Notes: generated by a model not told the origin, from the sequence alone. 64,000 nt of DNA from Granulosicoccus antarcticus IMCC3135 (GCF_002215215.1 NZ_CP018632.1:3716501-3780500), one strand, 5' to 3'. Counted from the first letter of the stretch, positions 17,196 through 25,960 are shown. Made by a program: numbers and translations.

Positions 17196-18193
17196 CGGCA
17201 GTACTCTCCGGATTTCACGACGCCGTTATTGGTAACGGTCTTGGTTTCCATGTCGTAGCAATTGGGCGTTTCGGTCGGTGTATACCGAATGTAATAGGCT
17301 ACGCCCTTGTAGGAGTAATCCAGACTGCGGGTGCCCGAGTCGTTCTGGGCAAATACCATGTCGTCCACACCGCCGGCGGGTGGGCGACCGGGCTCCATGG
17401 GGCTGCTTCCTGCTGCTGGCCTCAGAGGCGCAATACGTGGCAAGCTGTCGAAGTCAGCAACTTCTCCCATCAGGCATTGAATGATATAGGGTGCCTCTTT
17501 TGAGGTGTGGTAGCGGTAACCATAGGTTTCGTCAGTCAGCCCATTACAGACATCCAATTCTTCACCCGAAATAGGCGTGCCATCGGGATTGTTATCTCCG
17601 AAGAGTGGAAAGCCGTCAAATGCCCAACCGAGGATTGCATCGTCGCCAGCATTTTTCATTGCATCAATCATGCAGGTGGGGGTCACGTGATAATGGTAAT
17701 CATCACCGCGTCCAGAATGCCCGCCACACCCGTCTAACTGCTCGGTCAACAGGGTGTCGTGTTGCGTCTGGTGGTGATAAAGATCATCCTCACTCATCTC
17801 ACCGCCTCCCGTATAGTCGAAAATAGGGACACCGTTGACGGCGACAGCCAATGCAGAATCACGAGTCTTGGGCTCAGTGCCAGGCGTAGCGGTTAGTGGG
17901 ATCGGGGCAGAATAATCGGCTGCAGGGATAGGTACCTGCTCGTTCGAGCCGACAATGCCTGTCATCAACTCATGGTCGGGGTAGCTTGAAGAACTCAGGA
18001 ACGCTTGTCCGTTCTCGCAAGTGACGCTCACCGTGTCTGAGAAGCCGGCATCCTCCACGGAGGCCTTTACCAGAGCACAATGATCAGCAGTCTCATGTGG
18101 CGTTTCACCGGTTTCATGTGCTTGCGAATATCCAGCGTGTAACATTAATCCGAGGCCTGTAAGAAGAGCAGCTGCGGTATGTGCGGGGTTCAT
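17192..18193 (-). CDS. YHYH domain secreted protein
   Basis: A 333-residue exported protein with a signal peptide ending near GYSQAHE. The YHYH signature occurs as DDYHYHVTPTCM near residue 170, flanked by HSGRGDD and GWAFDGFPLFGDNN, typical of the YHYH family of unknown function. The histidines suggest metal binding. It heads a three-gene unit with the PEBP-like gene and the unknown at 15922; YHYH and PEBP proteins are often neighbours, suggesting a shared extracytoplasmic task. Confidence 0.9.
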   Translation of the reverse strand: MNPAHTAAALLTGLGLMLHAGYSQAHETGETPHETADHCALVKASVEDAGFSDTVSVTCENGQAFLSSSSYPDHELMTGIVGSNEQVPIPAADYSAPIPLTATPGTEPKTRDSALAVAVNGVPIFDYTGGGEMSEDDLYHHQTQHDTLLTEQLDGCGGHSGRGDDYHYHVTPTCMIDAMKNAGDDAILGWAFDGFPLFGDNNPDGTPISGEELDVCNGLTDETYGYRYHTSKEAPYIIQCLMGEVADFDSLPRIAPLRPAAGSSPMEPGRPPAGGVDDMVFAQNDSGTRSLDYSYKGVAYYIRYTPTETPNCYDMETKTVTNNGVVKSGEYCR

Positions 18194-18568
18194 TGAGTGA
18201 GTTCCTGTAGAAATACAATGACGGTTGCCACTCGGGTGAGTGACGGTTCGAAAGCAAAAATCATCGGTGGAAGATTTGTATGCAAAAGCTACGTACTACA
18301 TCATTCGTGCTGACGGGGAGATGCTAACAAAGCAGACGGGGAGAGGTGTACCAAGGTGTATCAATCATCTTTCAGTCACTTAGCTGCCGTGGTGATGTCG
18401 AAATTCAGCTCATTACCTGGAGCGAAAATGGTCACAAGTGATGGAAGTGTCTGCTTCCAAATACGCAACTGATTTTTGCATGGATATTTTTCAATTCTCT
18501 CAATGAAAATGGCAAGAAGTGCAGAATCCCAGCTTTACTGGATTGGCTTGAATAGAGAAAAATATCGT

Positions 18569-19013
18569 ATGAACAGTATTTTGAAAGCAGGAACGAGTTT
18601 GATCGTGTTTTTATCGATTGGTTGCGCGTATGCAGATGGTGCCTACTCTGTAGATACCAGTAGCGAAGCCAATACCGGGAGTAAGGTTGTCTTTTGGTAG
18701 TCGAGGATACGTCGCACTACTTGGTGTCGAAAACGCTGATGTTTTTGGACTTGCGTTGGGTGTGGAGGCTGAATTTACTGTTCCGGTGAAATCATTGCCA
18801 TTACGCTTGTCAGCCAGTTATTTTTACGCACCTGATATTCTTGCGTTTGGCGATGCTGACCGAATATTTGATTGGGACGTTAACGTCGGATTGCAGATTC
18901 GCGATTCCATGATGGTTTATACAGGCGTGCGTTATCTGCAAATGGATACTCGTCCCGGAAAGCGTGAGGTTGATGACCGACTTCATGTTGGTGTGCGCTG
19001 GAATCTCGACTAG
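18569..19013 (+). pseudogene. YfaZ family outer-membrane protein, frameshifted
   Basis: A signal peptide (MNSILKAGTSLIVFLSIG to YADG) runs into a stop at 18700, while the frame from 18687 holds the C-terminal beta-barrel part: FGLALGVEAEF, YFYAPDILAFGDADRIFDW and LHVGVRWNLD, matching YfaZ. Removing one T from the TTTT run near 18691 restores a continuous reading (GSKVVFGSRGYVALLG). Even repaired it is about 147 residues, shorter than the usual 180 or so, so an internal deletion is also likely. Confidence 0.75.
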
Positions 19014-19477
19014 AAATTCGGAAGGTCCGAAACGCCATCGCACTTACATAGCCAGAACGAACTGAAGAGAGCACTGGACTGCAGTTTCTTCTACCGATGA
19101 ATTTGAAGAACTCACCCAGGTCTTTTCCTTGCCACCGTCGCCACCAACCCAGATGGGACGGCGGCGATTCAGATCACTGAATTCAACGTGGAGATGGCAG
19201 TGAATCCAGAAAAGCTGAAAAGCGATCGAACTGATCTGAGGTTTTTCATGAGGAAAGCATACCTGGAAAACGAAACAACTTTGCAGGCTGACAATCTCCA
19301 CGAATAGGCTACCTATGTAGACACATTCGGCTTTTTGTCACCGAAATACATCGACACGAACCTGCTTAGGCTCAAAAACAATTTTGAGACTCCAATATTG
19401 CCTTGGGGAAAGTGAGCGGCGCCGCTACAATTTCATTGGGTACCCAAATTGAGTACCCGCCAGGATGATCTAGCAGA
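19014..19477. other. Gap without an assignable gene
   Basis: A plus-strand open stretch (about 19104-19307) reads like coding sequence (LFLATVATNPDGTAAIQ, EFNVEMAVNPEKLKSD, RFFMRKAYLENETTLQ) but begins after a stop and has no start, so it is probably the tail of a lost gene. I cannot name the family. Nothing else is seen. Confidence 0.3.
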
Positions 19478-19654
19478 TCAAGATTTAGGGCCAGCGAAGT
19501 ACCATATGATCACGCCAATGACAGGAAGGATCAGAACGACAAGTACCCACACAATTTTCATGATAGCGCTAGCTGAACTACCCAGTATCTTGATGATTGC
19601 GTAAATGTCAAGGATGAAGACTATAAGGCCCAGAAGGCCGCTACCCATTTCCAT
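19478..19654 (-). CDS. PLD-nuclease N-terminal (PLDNc) domain small membrane protein
   Basis: A 58-residue protein: MEMGSGLLGLIVFILDIYAI, a short polar turn (KILGSSASAIMK) and IVWVLVVLILPVIGVIIWYF, ending GPKS. This is the two-helix pattern of the PLDNc family, found alone or fused to phospholipase D-like nucleases. AAAGAG lies upstream. Its role as a stand-alone protein is unknown; it is often stress-induced. Confidence 0.8.
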   Translation of the reverse strand: MEMGSGLLGLIVFILDIYAIIKILGSSASAIMKIVWVLVVLILPVIGVIIWYFAGPKS

Positions 19655-20086
19655 GTTTATTCTCTTTTGTTACGGACCGATATTGCCCTGATGTGAGTAT
19701 GATGGACAATCGGGAGCCGAATGCAGCAGCTGAAGTTCTTACTCATACAGGGCATTCTTCTGCTTCGCCTGCCTTGTCTTAACTAGCACCGGCTTAAGGC
19801 AGTCAACAACGCCATGGTGTAAATATTTGGGCAGATAGGGCTTCAGATTGTAGAGCGCGAGCAGGCCGGAGATAGCCGTATTGCTTATGGCAAGCAGCAG
19901 CTACCATCCTTCAGCCATCTTTTACACAATAGGACTCATCGAGCTGGACACGAAGCTCAGGCTTATGGATCAGATTTTCCCCACAGGCGTTATACTGAAA
20001 GCGACGCAACCGCTAGATTCGAAGCCGAGGTCGTTTGCAGTTTCAATTCGACATTAGTAATTGATAACCAGGGTCATCAGTCTTCC
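19655..20086. other. Gap between PLDNc gene and class II aldolase
   Basis: No full gene. A minus-strand open stretch ending near 19736 reads ALYNLKPYLPKYLHHGVVDC and KTRQAKQKNALYE, possibly the tail of a lost gene, unassigned. The right end must carry the aldolase promoter. Confidence 0.25.
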
Positions 20087-20872
20087 ATGCAACAACATGC
20101 CACCAGTGAAATATCTTCAAGTCTTGACAGTGTATCGAGCGTTCAAACTGATCGTGAACAGCTGAGCTATGCTTTTCGGCTGGCAGAGGCGTTCGGTTTT
20201 CATGAAGGTATCTGCAATCACTTTTCAGTCAAACTCGACGGTGATTCTGAGCGCTACCTGATCAATCCGTATGGCACCCATTGGTCAGAAATGACGCCGC
20301 AAGCCTTACTCATGATAGATGGGGACGGTACTGTGCTTGAAGGCGAGGGTATGGTAGAAGATTCGGCGAAATTCATTCACATCAGCGGACACAGGGCCAA
20401 TCCGAGGCACAAGGCGTTGTTGCACACCCATATGCCCTATGCAACCGCGTTGACAATGATCGAAGGCGGTCGACTTGAATTTGCACACCAGACGGTTGCC
20501 CGATATTTCGGACGAATTGATTATTACGACAAGTTTGGTGGATTAGCCGTCAGTGCAGAAGAGGGCGCGCGTCTGGCCGAGACTGCGACACAAAAACAGA
20601 ATATTGATGTCACGTTCCTGGCGAACCATGGGATCGTTGTCGGAGGCTCAACCGTCGCTGCAGCATTCGACGATCTCTATTACCTGGAACGTGCTTGCCG
20701 ACAACAGCTCTTTGCCATGCAATCCGGCAAGCCCTTGAAGCTCATTCCAGAAGACGTTATCAAATTGACAGCAGAACAGATAGAGCGAGATCGTGAAATG
20801 TTCAGTATTGAACATTTCACAGCACTCTCGCGGGTGTTGGAAAACTCACCCCTTCATCGTTTTACGTTCTGA
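20087..20872 (+). CDS. Class II aldolase/adducin family protein
   Basis: A 261-residue protein of the AraD/FucA-like class II aldolase fold. Zinc ligands are visible in LLHTHMPYATAL and FLANHGIVVGG, with an early GICNHFSVKL that normally binds the phosphate or carboxylate end. Stand-alone members are usually annotated as aldolase/epimerase without known substrate; some act on phosphorylated keto-sugars. There is no obvious operon partner, as the next gene starts 116 bases later. Confidence 0.92.
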   Translation: MQQHATSEISSSLDSVSSVQTDREQLSYAFRLAEAFGFHEGICNHFSVKLDGDSERYLINPYGTHWSEMTPQALLMIDGDGTVLEGEGMVEDSAKFIHISGHRANPRHKALLHTHMPYATALTMIEGGRLEFAHQTVARYFGRIDYYDKFGGLAVSAEEGARLAETATQKQNIDVTFLANHGIVVGGSTVAAAFDDLYYLERACRQQLFAMQSGKPLKLIPEDVIKLTAEQIERDREMFSIEHFTALSRVLENSPLHRFTF

Positions 20873-20987
20873 TTTAACAGGTTTCCCAGAGACGCAGTGA
20901 TCGAAAGTTGTAGTCGCTGCGGTGGGTAATTCACAGTGGCGACGACTGTAAGGCTGTTAATGCCTTCTGACGACAAAGGACAATATT

Positions 20988-21473
20988 GTGAATACACATG
21001 ACAACCTCATCATTCGACCTGTGGAAGCGAAAGACCGTGACGCTTGGGACATTCTCTATCAGGGTTATGCAGAGCACTACAAAGTGACTCAAACCGCTGA
21101 GATGCGTGACTGCGTGTGGTCGTGGTTGCACGAACCGACGGCAGAGTCTGAAGGGTTGGTCGCCGAGGGGCGGGACAGCAAGATCATCGGCCTGGCACAT
21201 TTTCGCCCATTTGCACGCCCGTTGTCTGCAACCACCGGAGGATTTCTGGATGATCTGTTTGTTTTGCCCGAGGCACGAGGATTGGGGGCTGCAGACGCTT
21301 TGATTGAGGGTGTGAAGAGTGTTGCTCTGGAACGGGGCTGGTCAGTGGTGCGCTGGATTACCGCTGAAGATAATTATCGCGGCCGCAGTGTCTATGATCG
21401 CGTGGCCGGCAAGACCAACTGGGTCACCTATGACATCAAGCTTCAAAGCATAGAGTCTGTGGTTTGGCCATGA
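20988..21473 (+). CDS. GNAT family N-acetyltransferase
   Basis: A 161-residue acyl-CoA-dependent acetyltransferase beginning with GTG. Features are IIRPVEAKDRDAWDILYQGY at the N-terminus, FLDDLFVLPEARGLGAADAL with the acetyl-CoA-binding RGLGAA loop, and a late WITAEDNYRGRSVYDRVAGK typical of the family. The acceptor is unknown. Its stop overlaps the ATG of the YrhK gene by four bases. Confidence 0.93.
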   Translation: MNTHDNLIIRPVEAKDRDAWDILYQGYAEHYKVTQTAEMRDCVWSWLHEPTAESEGLVAEGRDSKIIGLAHFRPFARPLSATTGGFLDDLFVLPEARGLGAADALIEGVKSVALERGWSVVRWITAEDNYRGRSVYDRVAGKTNWVTYDIKLQSIESVVWP

Positions 21474-21796
21474 AATTATTTGACCCCGGCAATCATCAGC
21501 GAAGCGCACGGCACCGACGAATCTATGCCTACACCGAACTGGCCTATACAGCCGTAGACTTCGTCGCAGCATTATTGTTTCTGGTTGGCAGCATTCTGTT
21601 CTTCAGCTCAGATACCACCTACGCAGGAACCTGGTTGTTCGTCGTCGGTTCGGTACTGTTCGGCATGCGGCCCACTATCAAGCTGGTGCGAGAGGTTGCC
21701 TATTTACGTATCGGTGATCTGGAAGATGTTGCTGATCCTCCTACAGTACCCGATACGTTTACCGAAAGATCCAACAAGGGTGGCGGCCGATCATGA
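21470..21796 (+). CDS. YrhK domain membrane protein
   Basis: A 108-residue protein with two hydrophobic helices: YTAVDFVAALLFLVGSILFF and GTWLFVVGSVLFGMRPTIKL. The second carries the GTWLF...G...RPTIKL pattern of YrhK. The function is unknown. The ATG at 21470 overlaps the GNAT stop, and the following phosphoesterase fragment overlaps its own stop, so the three form one transcription unit. Confidence 0.87.
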   Translation: MKLFDPGNHQRSARHRRIYAYTELAYTAVDFVAALLFLVGSILFFSSDTTYAGTWLFVVGSVLFGMRPTIKLVREVAYLRIGDLEDVADPPTVPDTFTERSNKGGGRS

Positions 21797-21984
21797 CCCG
21801 GGTTGGTATCATTTCAGACACTCACGGCTTGTTACGATCCGAGGCGCTCGAGGCTCTTCAGGGCAGTGATTATATTGTCCATGGAGGTGATATCGGCAAG
21901 GGTGAGATCGTGGAGACGCTGTCGCAGATTGCGCCAGTGACTGCTATTCACGGCAATATTGACAAGGGTGAGATACGCGCGTAG
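21793..21984 (+). pseudogene. YfcE-type metallophosphoesterase, N-terminal fragment
   Basis: A 63-residue frame reading MTRVGIISDTHGLLRSEALE, then YIVHGGDIGKGEI and IHGNID. These are the first three metal-binding blocks of the YfcE/MJ0936 phosphodiesterases (SDTHG, HGGD, GNxD). Full proteins are about 160-180 residues and also need the later histidine motifs, which are absent here. It begins with an ATGA overlap after YrhK and is truncated by a stop at 21984. Confidence 0.85.
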
Positions 21985-22009
21985 CCACTGTTTCGTCAGG
22001 TGACATAAA

Positions 22010-22037
22010 AAGGGTCATCCACGTATGGACGACCCTT
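22010..22037 (-). terminator. Intrinsic terminator on the minus strand
   Basis: AAGGGTC/GACCCTT and TCCA/TGGA form an interrupted 11-bp stem with loop CGTA. On the minus strand the stem runs straight into TTTTTATG, a proper U tract. It ends the short unit whose promoter is at 22197-22224. Confidence 0.7.
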
Positions 22038-22086
22038 CGAGTTCATGGGATGACTGCCGGTTAGGCATCTACCCAATCAAGAACCT

Positions 22087-22161
22087 CTACTTCTCCGGGC
22101 TGCCATTGAAGTCTCTGTACTTGACTGTCTCGACTGTCATACCAGTTATTACTCTAGACAT
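22087..22161 (-). CDS. Candidate 24-residue small protein
   Basis: The ATG at 22161 is preceded by GGAGGTGA at ideal spacing, one of the strongest ribosome sites in the window. The frame encodes MSRVITGMTVETVKYRDF and six more residues. A longer open frame in the next phase (WYDSRDSQVQRLQWQPGEVE, then VLDWVDA) ends at 22061 just before the terminator but has no start. A one-base change near 22149 would join the start to it, so the current 24-residue form may be a frameshifted version. No family is recognised. Confidence 0.45.
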   Translation of the reverse strand: MSRVITGMTVETVKYRDFNGSPEK

Positions 22162-22196
22162 GATCACCTCCGGTTTCCGCTAATGGGACTTAAAAC

Positions 22197-22224
22197 ATAC
22201 TACGAAATGCACTGTTTTTGTCAA
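22197..22224 (-). promoter_or_regulatory. Sigma-70 promoter of the small transcription unit
   Basis: TTGACA (22224-22219), a 16-base spacer and TAGTAT (22202-22197) on the minus strand lie 36 bases before the candidate small ORF. With the terminator at 22010 this defines a transcript of about 180 bases. Confidence 0.5.
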
Positions 22225-22325
22225 ATTAGTTAACCTTACCGGTAGGTGGGGAGTGCACATGACGATTGGCAACAAGTGAGTCTGTGGGGTGCCTGGCAGG
22301 CGCGGCGCGACATAGTCGACATTTG

Positions 22326-22716
22326 CTACTCCTTTGTCCACCAGTCATCGGTTCCCCAGTGGGGTGGGATCTCAATGATTGAACCTTTGCTGGTAACAAC
22401 CTCGTATGGAAGATCATCTGCCATCATGGAGCTGTCATAGAGAAAATCGTGTTCAATCAGGCGGTTCACGATAGCGGGCGTCAGGCTATAAACTGGCGCT
22501 CGATACCCACATGGCCTGCGACCAGTCATTCTCACATGTGTATCAAGGGCTCTGCCGAAAAGCTCGGCTTCCTTTTCATCTGAGTGCTCCATGGGGTCTT
22601 CATGAGCCCATGAGTGGTGGCCAATCTCATGTCCGCCTTCAAGAATTGCATCAACGGTTTTCGGGTAACGTTCCATCACCCAGCCAGGTATGAAAAATGT
22701 CTGAACAATCTCTAGG
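22326..22716 (-). pseudogene. Polysaccharide deacetylase (PuuE-like) fragment
   Basis: The minus strand encodes the middle of a NodB-fold deacetylase: TFFIPGWVMERYP, EGGHEIGHHSWAHEDP (HxxxHH-like metal site), TGRRPCGYRAPVYSLTP and FLYDSSMMADDLPYEV. The first catalytic Asp block and the C-terminus are lost. At about 22716 the sequence switches to a permease gene on the other strand. The closest subgroup is the allantoinase-like or purine-associated deacetylases, an inference from motif spacing. Confidence 0.85.
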
Positions 22717-23051
22717 CGACGAGCTGCGCGCTGGCCGGATTGGGCGGTGCTTATATCGTTTTGTCTCAGGTTTTCGTGTTCACCGAGAACATGAGTGCTG
22801 GCAAAGGTTTTGTGGCTTTGGCTGCTCTGATTCTGGGAAGGTGGAATCCGATTGGGGCATTGGTCGCTGTCGTGTTTTTTGGATTCTGTGATGCCTTTCA
22901 ATTGCGTTTGCAATTCTCCAGTCCCGATGTTCCGTACCAGTTCTTTGCAATGTTGCCGTATTTTGCCTCAATCCTGGCGCTCATTGTGTTTGCGGGAAAA
23001 GTGAAGCCTCCAGCCGCTCTAGGGCTAGATTTTATTCGAGGTGGCAAGTGA
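22716..23051 (+). pseudogene. ABC transporter permease (BPD_transp_2 type) C-terminal fragment
   Basis: The open frame lacks a start and begins abruptly at the junction with the deacetylase fragment. It reads ALAGLGGAYIVLSQVFVFTE, NMSAGKGFVALAALILGRWN and FFAMLPYFASILALIVFAGK, the last three or so helices of a sugar/nucleoside ABC permease of the YufQ type. About 200 N-terminal residues are missing. The gene once belonged to an ABC cassette likely linked to the agmatinase-family gene that follows. Confidence 0.85.
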
Positions 23052-23156
23052 TCGGCCGCTCAATGGTTGCCTTTTTGGCGGGTCCTGATAGTAAATTTAT
23101 CACCGATCAATGCTTCGGCGTTAACGGTGCAGTGTCATGCAATAGTGGAGAATGAA

Positions 23157-24131
23157 TTGAGCGATACCTTCTTTCAGCCTGTTTCCGGGTTTGACCTTCC
23201 GCGCTTTGCAGGCGTGGCAACTTTCATGCGTCTGCCGTATGTGGCGCTGGATGATCCAAAAGTCAGTGATGTACAGGTTGGCCTGATCGGCGTTCCCTGG
23301 GACAGTGGTACAACCAATCGACCTGGTCCACGCCATGGACCACGTCAATTGCGGGACATGTCGACGATGATGCGTGCTCAGAACGGAGCCACCGGTGTGC
23401 GTCCCTTTGAGCTGATCAATTGCGCTGACCTTGGGGATGTTGCCCCCAATCCTGCCGACCTTATGCAAACCATGTCGCGGGTGACATCCTTCTATGAGGA
23501 GGTGAAAGCCAAGGGCATTCGTCCGCTAACCGCTGGTGGAGATCATCTTACCTCGTTGCCAGTGCTGCGCGCCTTGGCCAAGGATGCACCCGTTTCGATG
23601 ATTCACTTCGACAGTCATACCGATCTTTTCGACAGCTATTTTGGCGGTACCAAGTATACCCATGGCACCCCATTCCGACGTGCTGTCGAAGAAAACCTGC
23701 TTGACCCCAAAAAAGTAGTGCAAATAGGCATTCGCGGAACAACCTATGATAATGAAGATCGTGATTTTGCCGATGCTGTCGGTATTCGTGTTATTCCGAT
23801 AGAGGAGTTTCATGCGCGTGGCGTTGACAGCGTCATGGAAGAGGCGTGCGAAATTGTAGGAGAAACGGATACCTATATTTCTTACGATATTGATTTCGTT
23901 GATCCTACCTTTGCACCAGGCACTGGCACCCCTGAAATTGGCGGTCCTAATTCTTATCAGGCTATTCAGGTTGTGAGGGCATTGGAAAAAGTGAACATCA
24001 TAGGTGCGGACCTTGTTGAGGTTTCACCACCGTTTGATCAAAGTGGGAATACCGCATTCCTGGGCGCATCAATCATGTTCGAGTTGTTGTGTGTGATGGC
24101 CAGTGGTCCGAACGCACATTCATCAGATTGA
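23157..24131 (+). CDS. Agmatinase/ureohydrolase family protein
   Basis: A 324-residue manganese ureohydrolase that hydrolyses a guanidino compound to urea and an amine. Ligands are seen in GGDHLTSL, IHFDSHTDLFDSYFG (Ser for the common Ala in the DAHxD motif), and YDIDFVDPTFAPGTGTPEIG. Substrate residues differ from strict agmatinases, so guanidinobutyrate or guanidinopropionate are also possible. A TTG at 23157 follows GGAG by six bases; longer starts lack a site. It appears intact despite the broken permease upstream. Confidence 0.9.
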   Translation: MSDTFFQPVSGFDLPRFAGVATFMRLPYVALDDPKVSDVQVGLIGVPWDSGTTNRPGPRHGPRQLRDMSTMMRAQNGATGVRPFELINCADLGDVAPNPADLMQTMSRVTSFYEEVKAKGIRPLTAGGDHLTSLPVLRALAKDAPVSMIHFDSHTDLFDSYFGGTKYTHGTPFRRAVEENLLDPKKVVQIGIRGTTYDNEDRDFADAVGIRVIPIEEFHARGVDSVMEEACEIVGETDTYISYDIDFVDPTFAPGTGTPEIGGPNSYQAIQVVRALEKVNIIGADLVEVSPPFDQSGNTAFLGASIMFELLCVMASGPNAHSSD

Positions 24132-24156
24132 TATTTCTGCTCTTCTTGCAGGTGGT

Positions 24157-24188
24157 ACACGTATCGGTGGTCCGGTGCCGATACGTGT
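24157..24188. terminator. Hairpin between convergent genes
   Basis: ACACGTATCGG and CCGATACGTGT form a perfect 11-bp stem with a 10-base loop between the agmatinase-family gene and the convergent DUF421 gene. Neither side has a good U tract, so it may work as a shared 3' end with limited efficiency. Confidence 0.45.
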
Positions 24189-24262
24189 GAAAGCACCTGA
24201 TACAACTCAGGGCACAGCCCCACCTTGCGGCAGGGAACATAGGTGACAGATCAGTCTGTAGC

Positions 24263-24847
24263 TCATTTGGCAGACGCAGAGCTGACATGCTCGGCGTTTG
24301 CCACGCCCTCCAGAAGTCTTGCGTCAAGCGGCTTGCCATTACTACCATGCAATACTGAAATATCACCGGTCGATTCGAGTACGACGGCGTATACCTCTGA
24401 TAAATCGATGACATTGGCTTCACGCAGCTTGCCTCGAATGTCGTCCCGAGTGACACGTGTACGCTGCAGTGCATCGTCGAGCATGTGTTCGCCGACCATC
24501 AGAACGATCGGTTGGTTGTCTATCAGAGCAGAGGCATTTGCATATACCCGAGCATAAGACACGACACGCTGGCTAAGCAATAGTGCCGCTACTCCGATAG
24601 CGCCATCGAGCAAAGAGGCTGAGTCTGAGATCAGTGTGGTGGCAACGATGCTACCGACAGCGACAGTGACCGCAAAATCGAAACTCGACATCTTTGACAG
24701 GCTGCGTAATCCGTTCAAACGAATCAGCAGAACGACTGCAGCAAGAATACCGGCTGCGCTGAGGGTGATGTGCCAAAAGTCGCTCCAGGTTGTCGTAAGC
24801 CAGTCCATGATTTTTTCTGATTCAATTGCTGATAGTGGGCTTGTCAT
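24263..24847 (-). CDS. DUF421 (YetF-like) membrane protein
   Basis: A 194-residue protein with three N-terminal membrane helices (ITLSAAGILAAVVLLIRL and the next two) followed by the conserved cytosolic DUF421 domain: SSFDFAVTVAVGSIVATTLI, RVYANASALIDNQPIVLM and TRDDIRGKLREANVIDLSEV. Members are related to YetF/YrbG-type proteins of spore-formers, but function in Gram-negatives is unknown. A second start at MDWLTTTW is possible. Confidence 0.92.
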   Translation of the reverse strand: MTSPLSAIESEKIMDWLTTTWSDFWHITLSAAGILAAVVLLIRLNGLRSLSKMSSFDFAVTVAVGSIVATTLISDSASLLDGAIGVAALLLSQRVVSYARVYANASALIDNQPIVLMVGEHMLDDALQRTRVTRDDIRGKLREANVIDLSEVYAVVLESTGDISVLHGSNGKPLDARLLEGVANAEHVSSASAK

Positions 24848-25060
24848 GCTACTGACTTTGCAAAGGGAGAAGCATCGAGTCGGTTGCAGAGGTCATGATG
24901 TATGTAGTATGACGCTGGACAGGACAGCGACACTTCGAGCTGTAATTGTTACTGGCTTTCGCAAGATGTGTATGGCAGTTTTGCCATGGCTTTTTGCAAC
25001 GCTCCGGCCACGCTAGTGGACTTGGTACACTGAGTACTTGATCACATCCATGGAGAACAC

Positions 25061-25960
25061 ATGAATCGTAACGATGCCCTCGCAGGGGCTCTGGTAGCGG
25101 ATGCCGCTGCCATGGGCTTGCATTGGCTGTATGACCAGGAACAGATCAGTACGGTAGCGGCAAGCGGTGATTTGCTGTTTCGTCAGCCGGACTCTGCTGT
25201 CTATCAGGGCAAGAAAGGTTACTTTGCTCACGCTGCAAGACGTGCGGGCCAGTTATCACATTATGGTGAGTCCGCGCGAATCGTCGGGCAGCTGGCTTCA
25301 GAGGATGCGTACCAGGCAGACACGCACCGGCAGCGCTTTCTGGAAGCCTTTGGACCCTGTGGTCACTATGTGGGCTACGCAGATCGGCCGACCAAGACAC
25401 TGGTGGCCCGCATGATCAATGAGGGCGCAGAGATCAGTGAGCCATCCGGGATGGATGACAACCAGATGCCAGCCGTGTGCGTGGTAGCCGGTATCTTCTC
25501 AGCCGCTCAATCGGCAGACACTGTCAGGACAGCTGCACAGGTGATTTCCACGAATGAGGAAGTGGTTGCGTCGGCGGCTGCCGTTTACCAGTGTCTGGAG
25601 CAGGTGTTGCAGGGCAAGTCACTCGCTGATGCCTTGAGCGCCTCGGCAGAGGCGATGACGGATACAGTCGGTGCTTTGATGCGAGATGCATTGGCGATAG
25701 AGGGCTACCAGCCACTGGAGACGGCCAGCCGTTTTGGTCTTGCCTGTTATGTCGAGCATTCAATGCCCGTTGTCTGGCATCTGCTCAAGCATGCCACCGA
25801 TTTTGAATCTGCGGTGCGTGACAATATACGTTGCGGTGGTGATAGCTGTGGACGCTCAATGGCGTTGGGTGCTATTGCCGGTTTGGTGTTCGGAGTGCCT
25901 GATAGTCTTGTTGCCCGTATGGCTGATGCACGCGTGCCGATAACGGAGCGTTTTGTCTGA
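25061..25960 (+). CDS. ADP-ribosylglycohydrolase family protein
   Basis: A 299-residue all-helical ARH-fold protein that would remove ADP-ribose or a related N-glycosyl group. It opens DALAGALVADAAAMGLHWLY, the family's N-terminal motif, and later has IRCGGDSCGRSMALGAIAGL, where ARH proteins normally have GGDTDT-like metal ligands; here one Asp and Ser-Cys replace part of that site. Catalytic competence is therefore uncertain. The stop lies within the start region of the MFS gene, so they are coupled. Confidence 0.88.
   Translation: MNRNDALAGALVADAAAMGLHWLYDQEQISTVAASGDLLFRQPDSAVYQGKKGYFAHAARRAGQLSHYGESARIVGQLASEDAYQADTHRQRFLEAFGPCGHYVGYADRPTKTLVARMINEGAEISEPSGMDDNQMPAVCVVAGIFSAAQSADTVRTAAQVISTNEEVVASAAAVYQCLEQVLQGKSLADALSASAEAMTDTVGALMRDALAIEGYQPLETASRFGLACYVEHSMPVVWHLLKHATDFESAVRDNIRCGGDSCGRSMALGAIAGLVFGVPDSLVARMADARVPITERFV

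Noticed and set aside
19044-19301. 85-codon minus-strand ORF in the gap after YfaZ
   Set aside because: No ribosome site; the opposite strand has a more coding-like composition.
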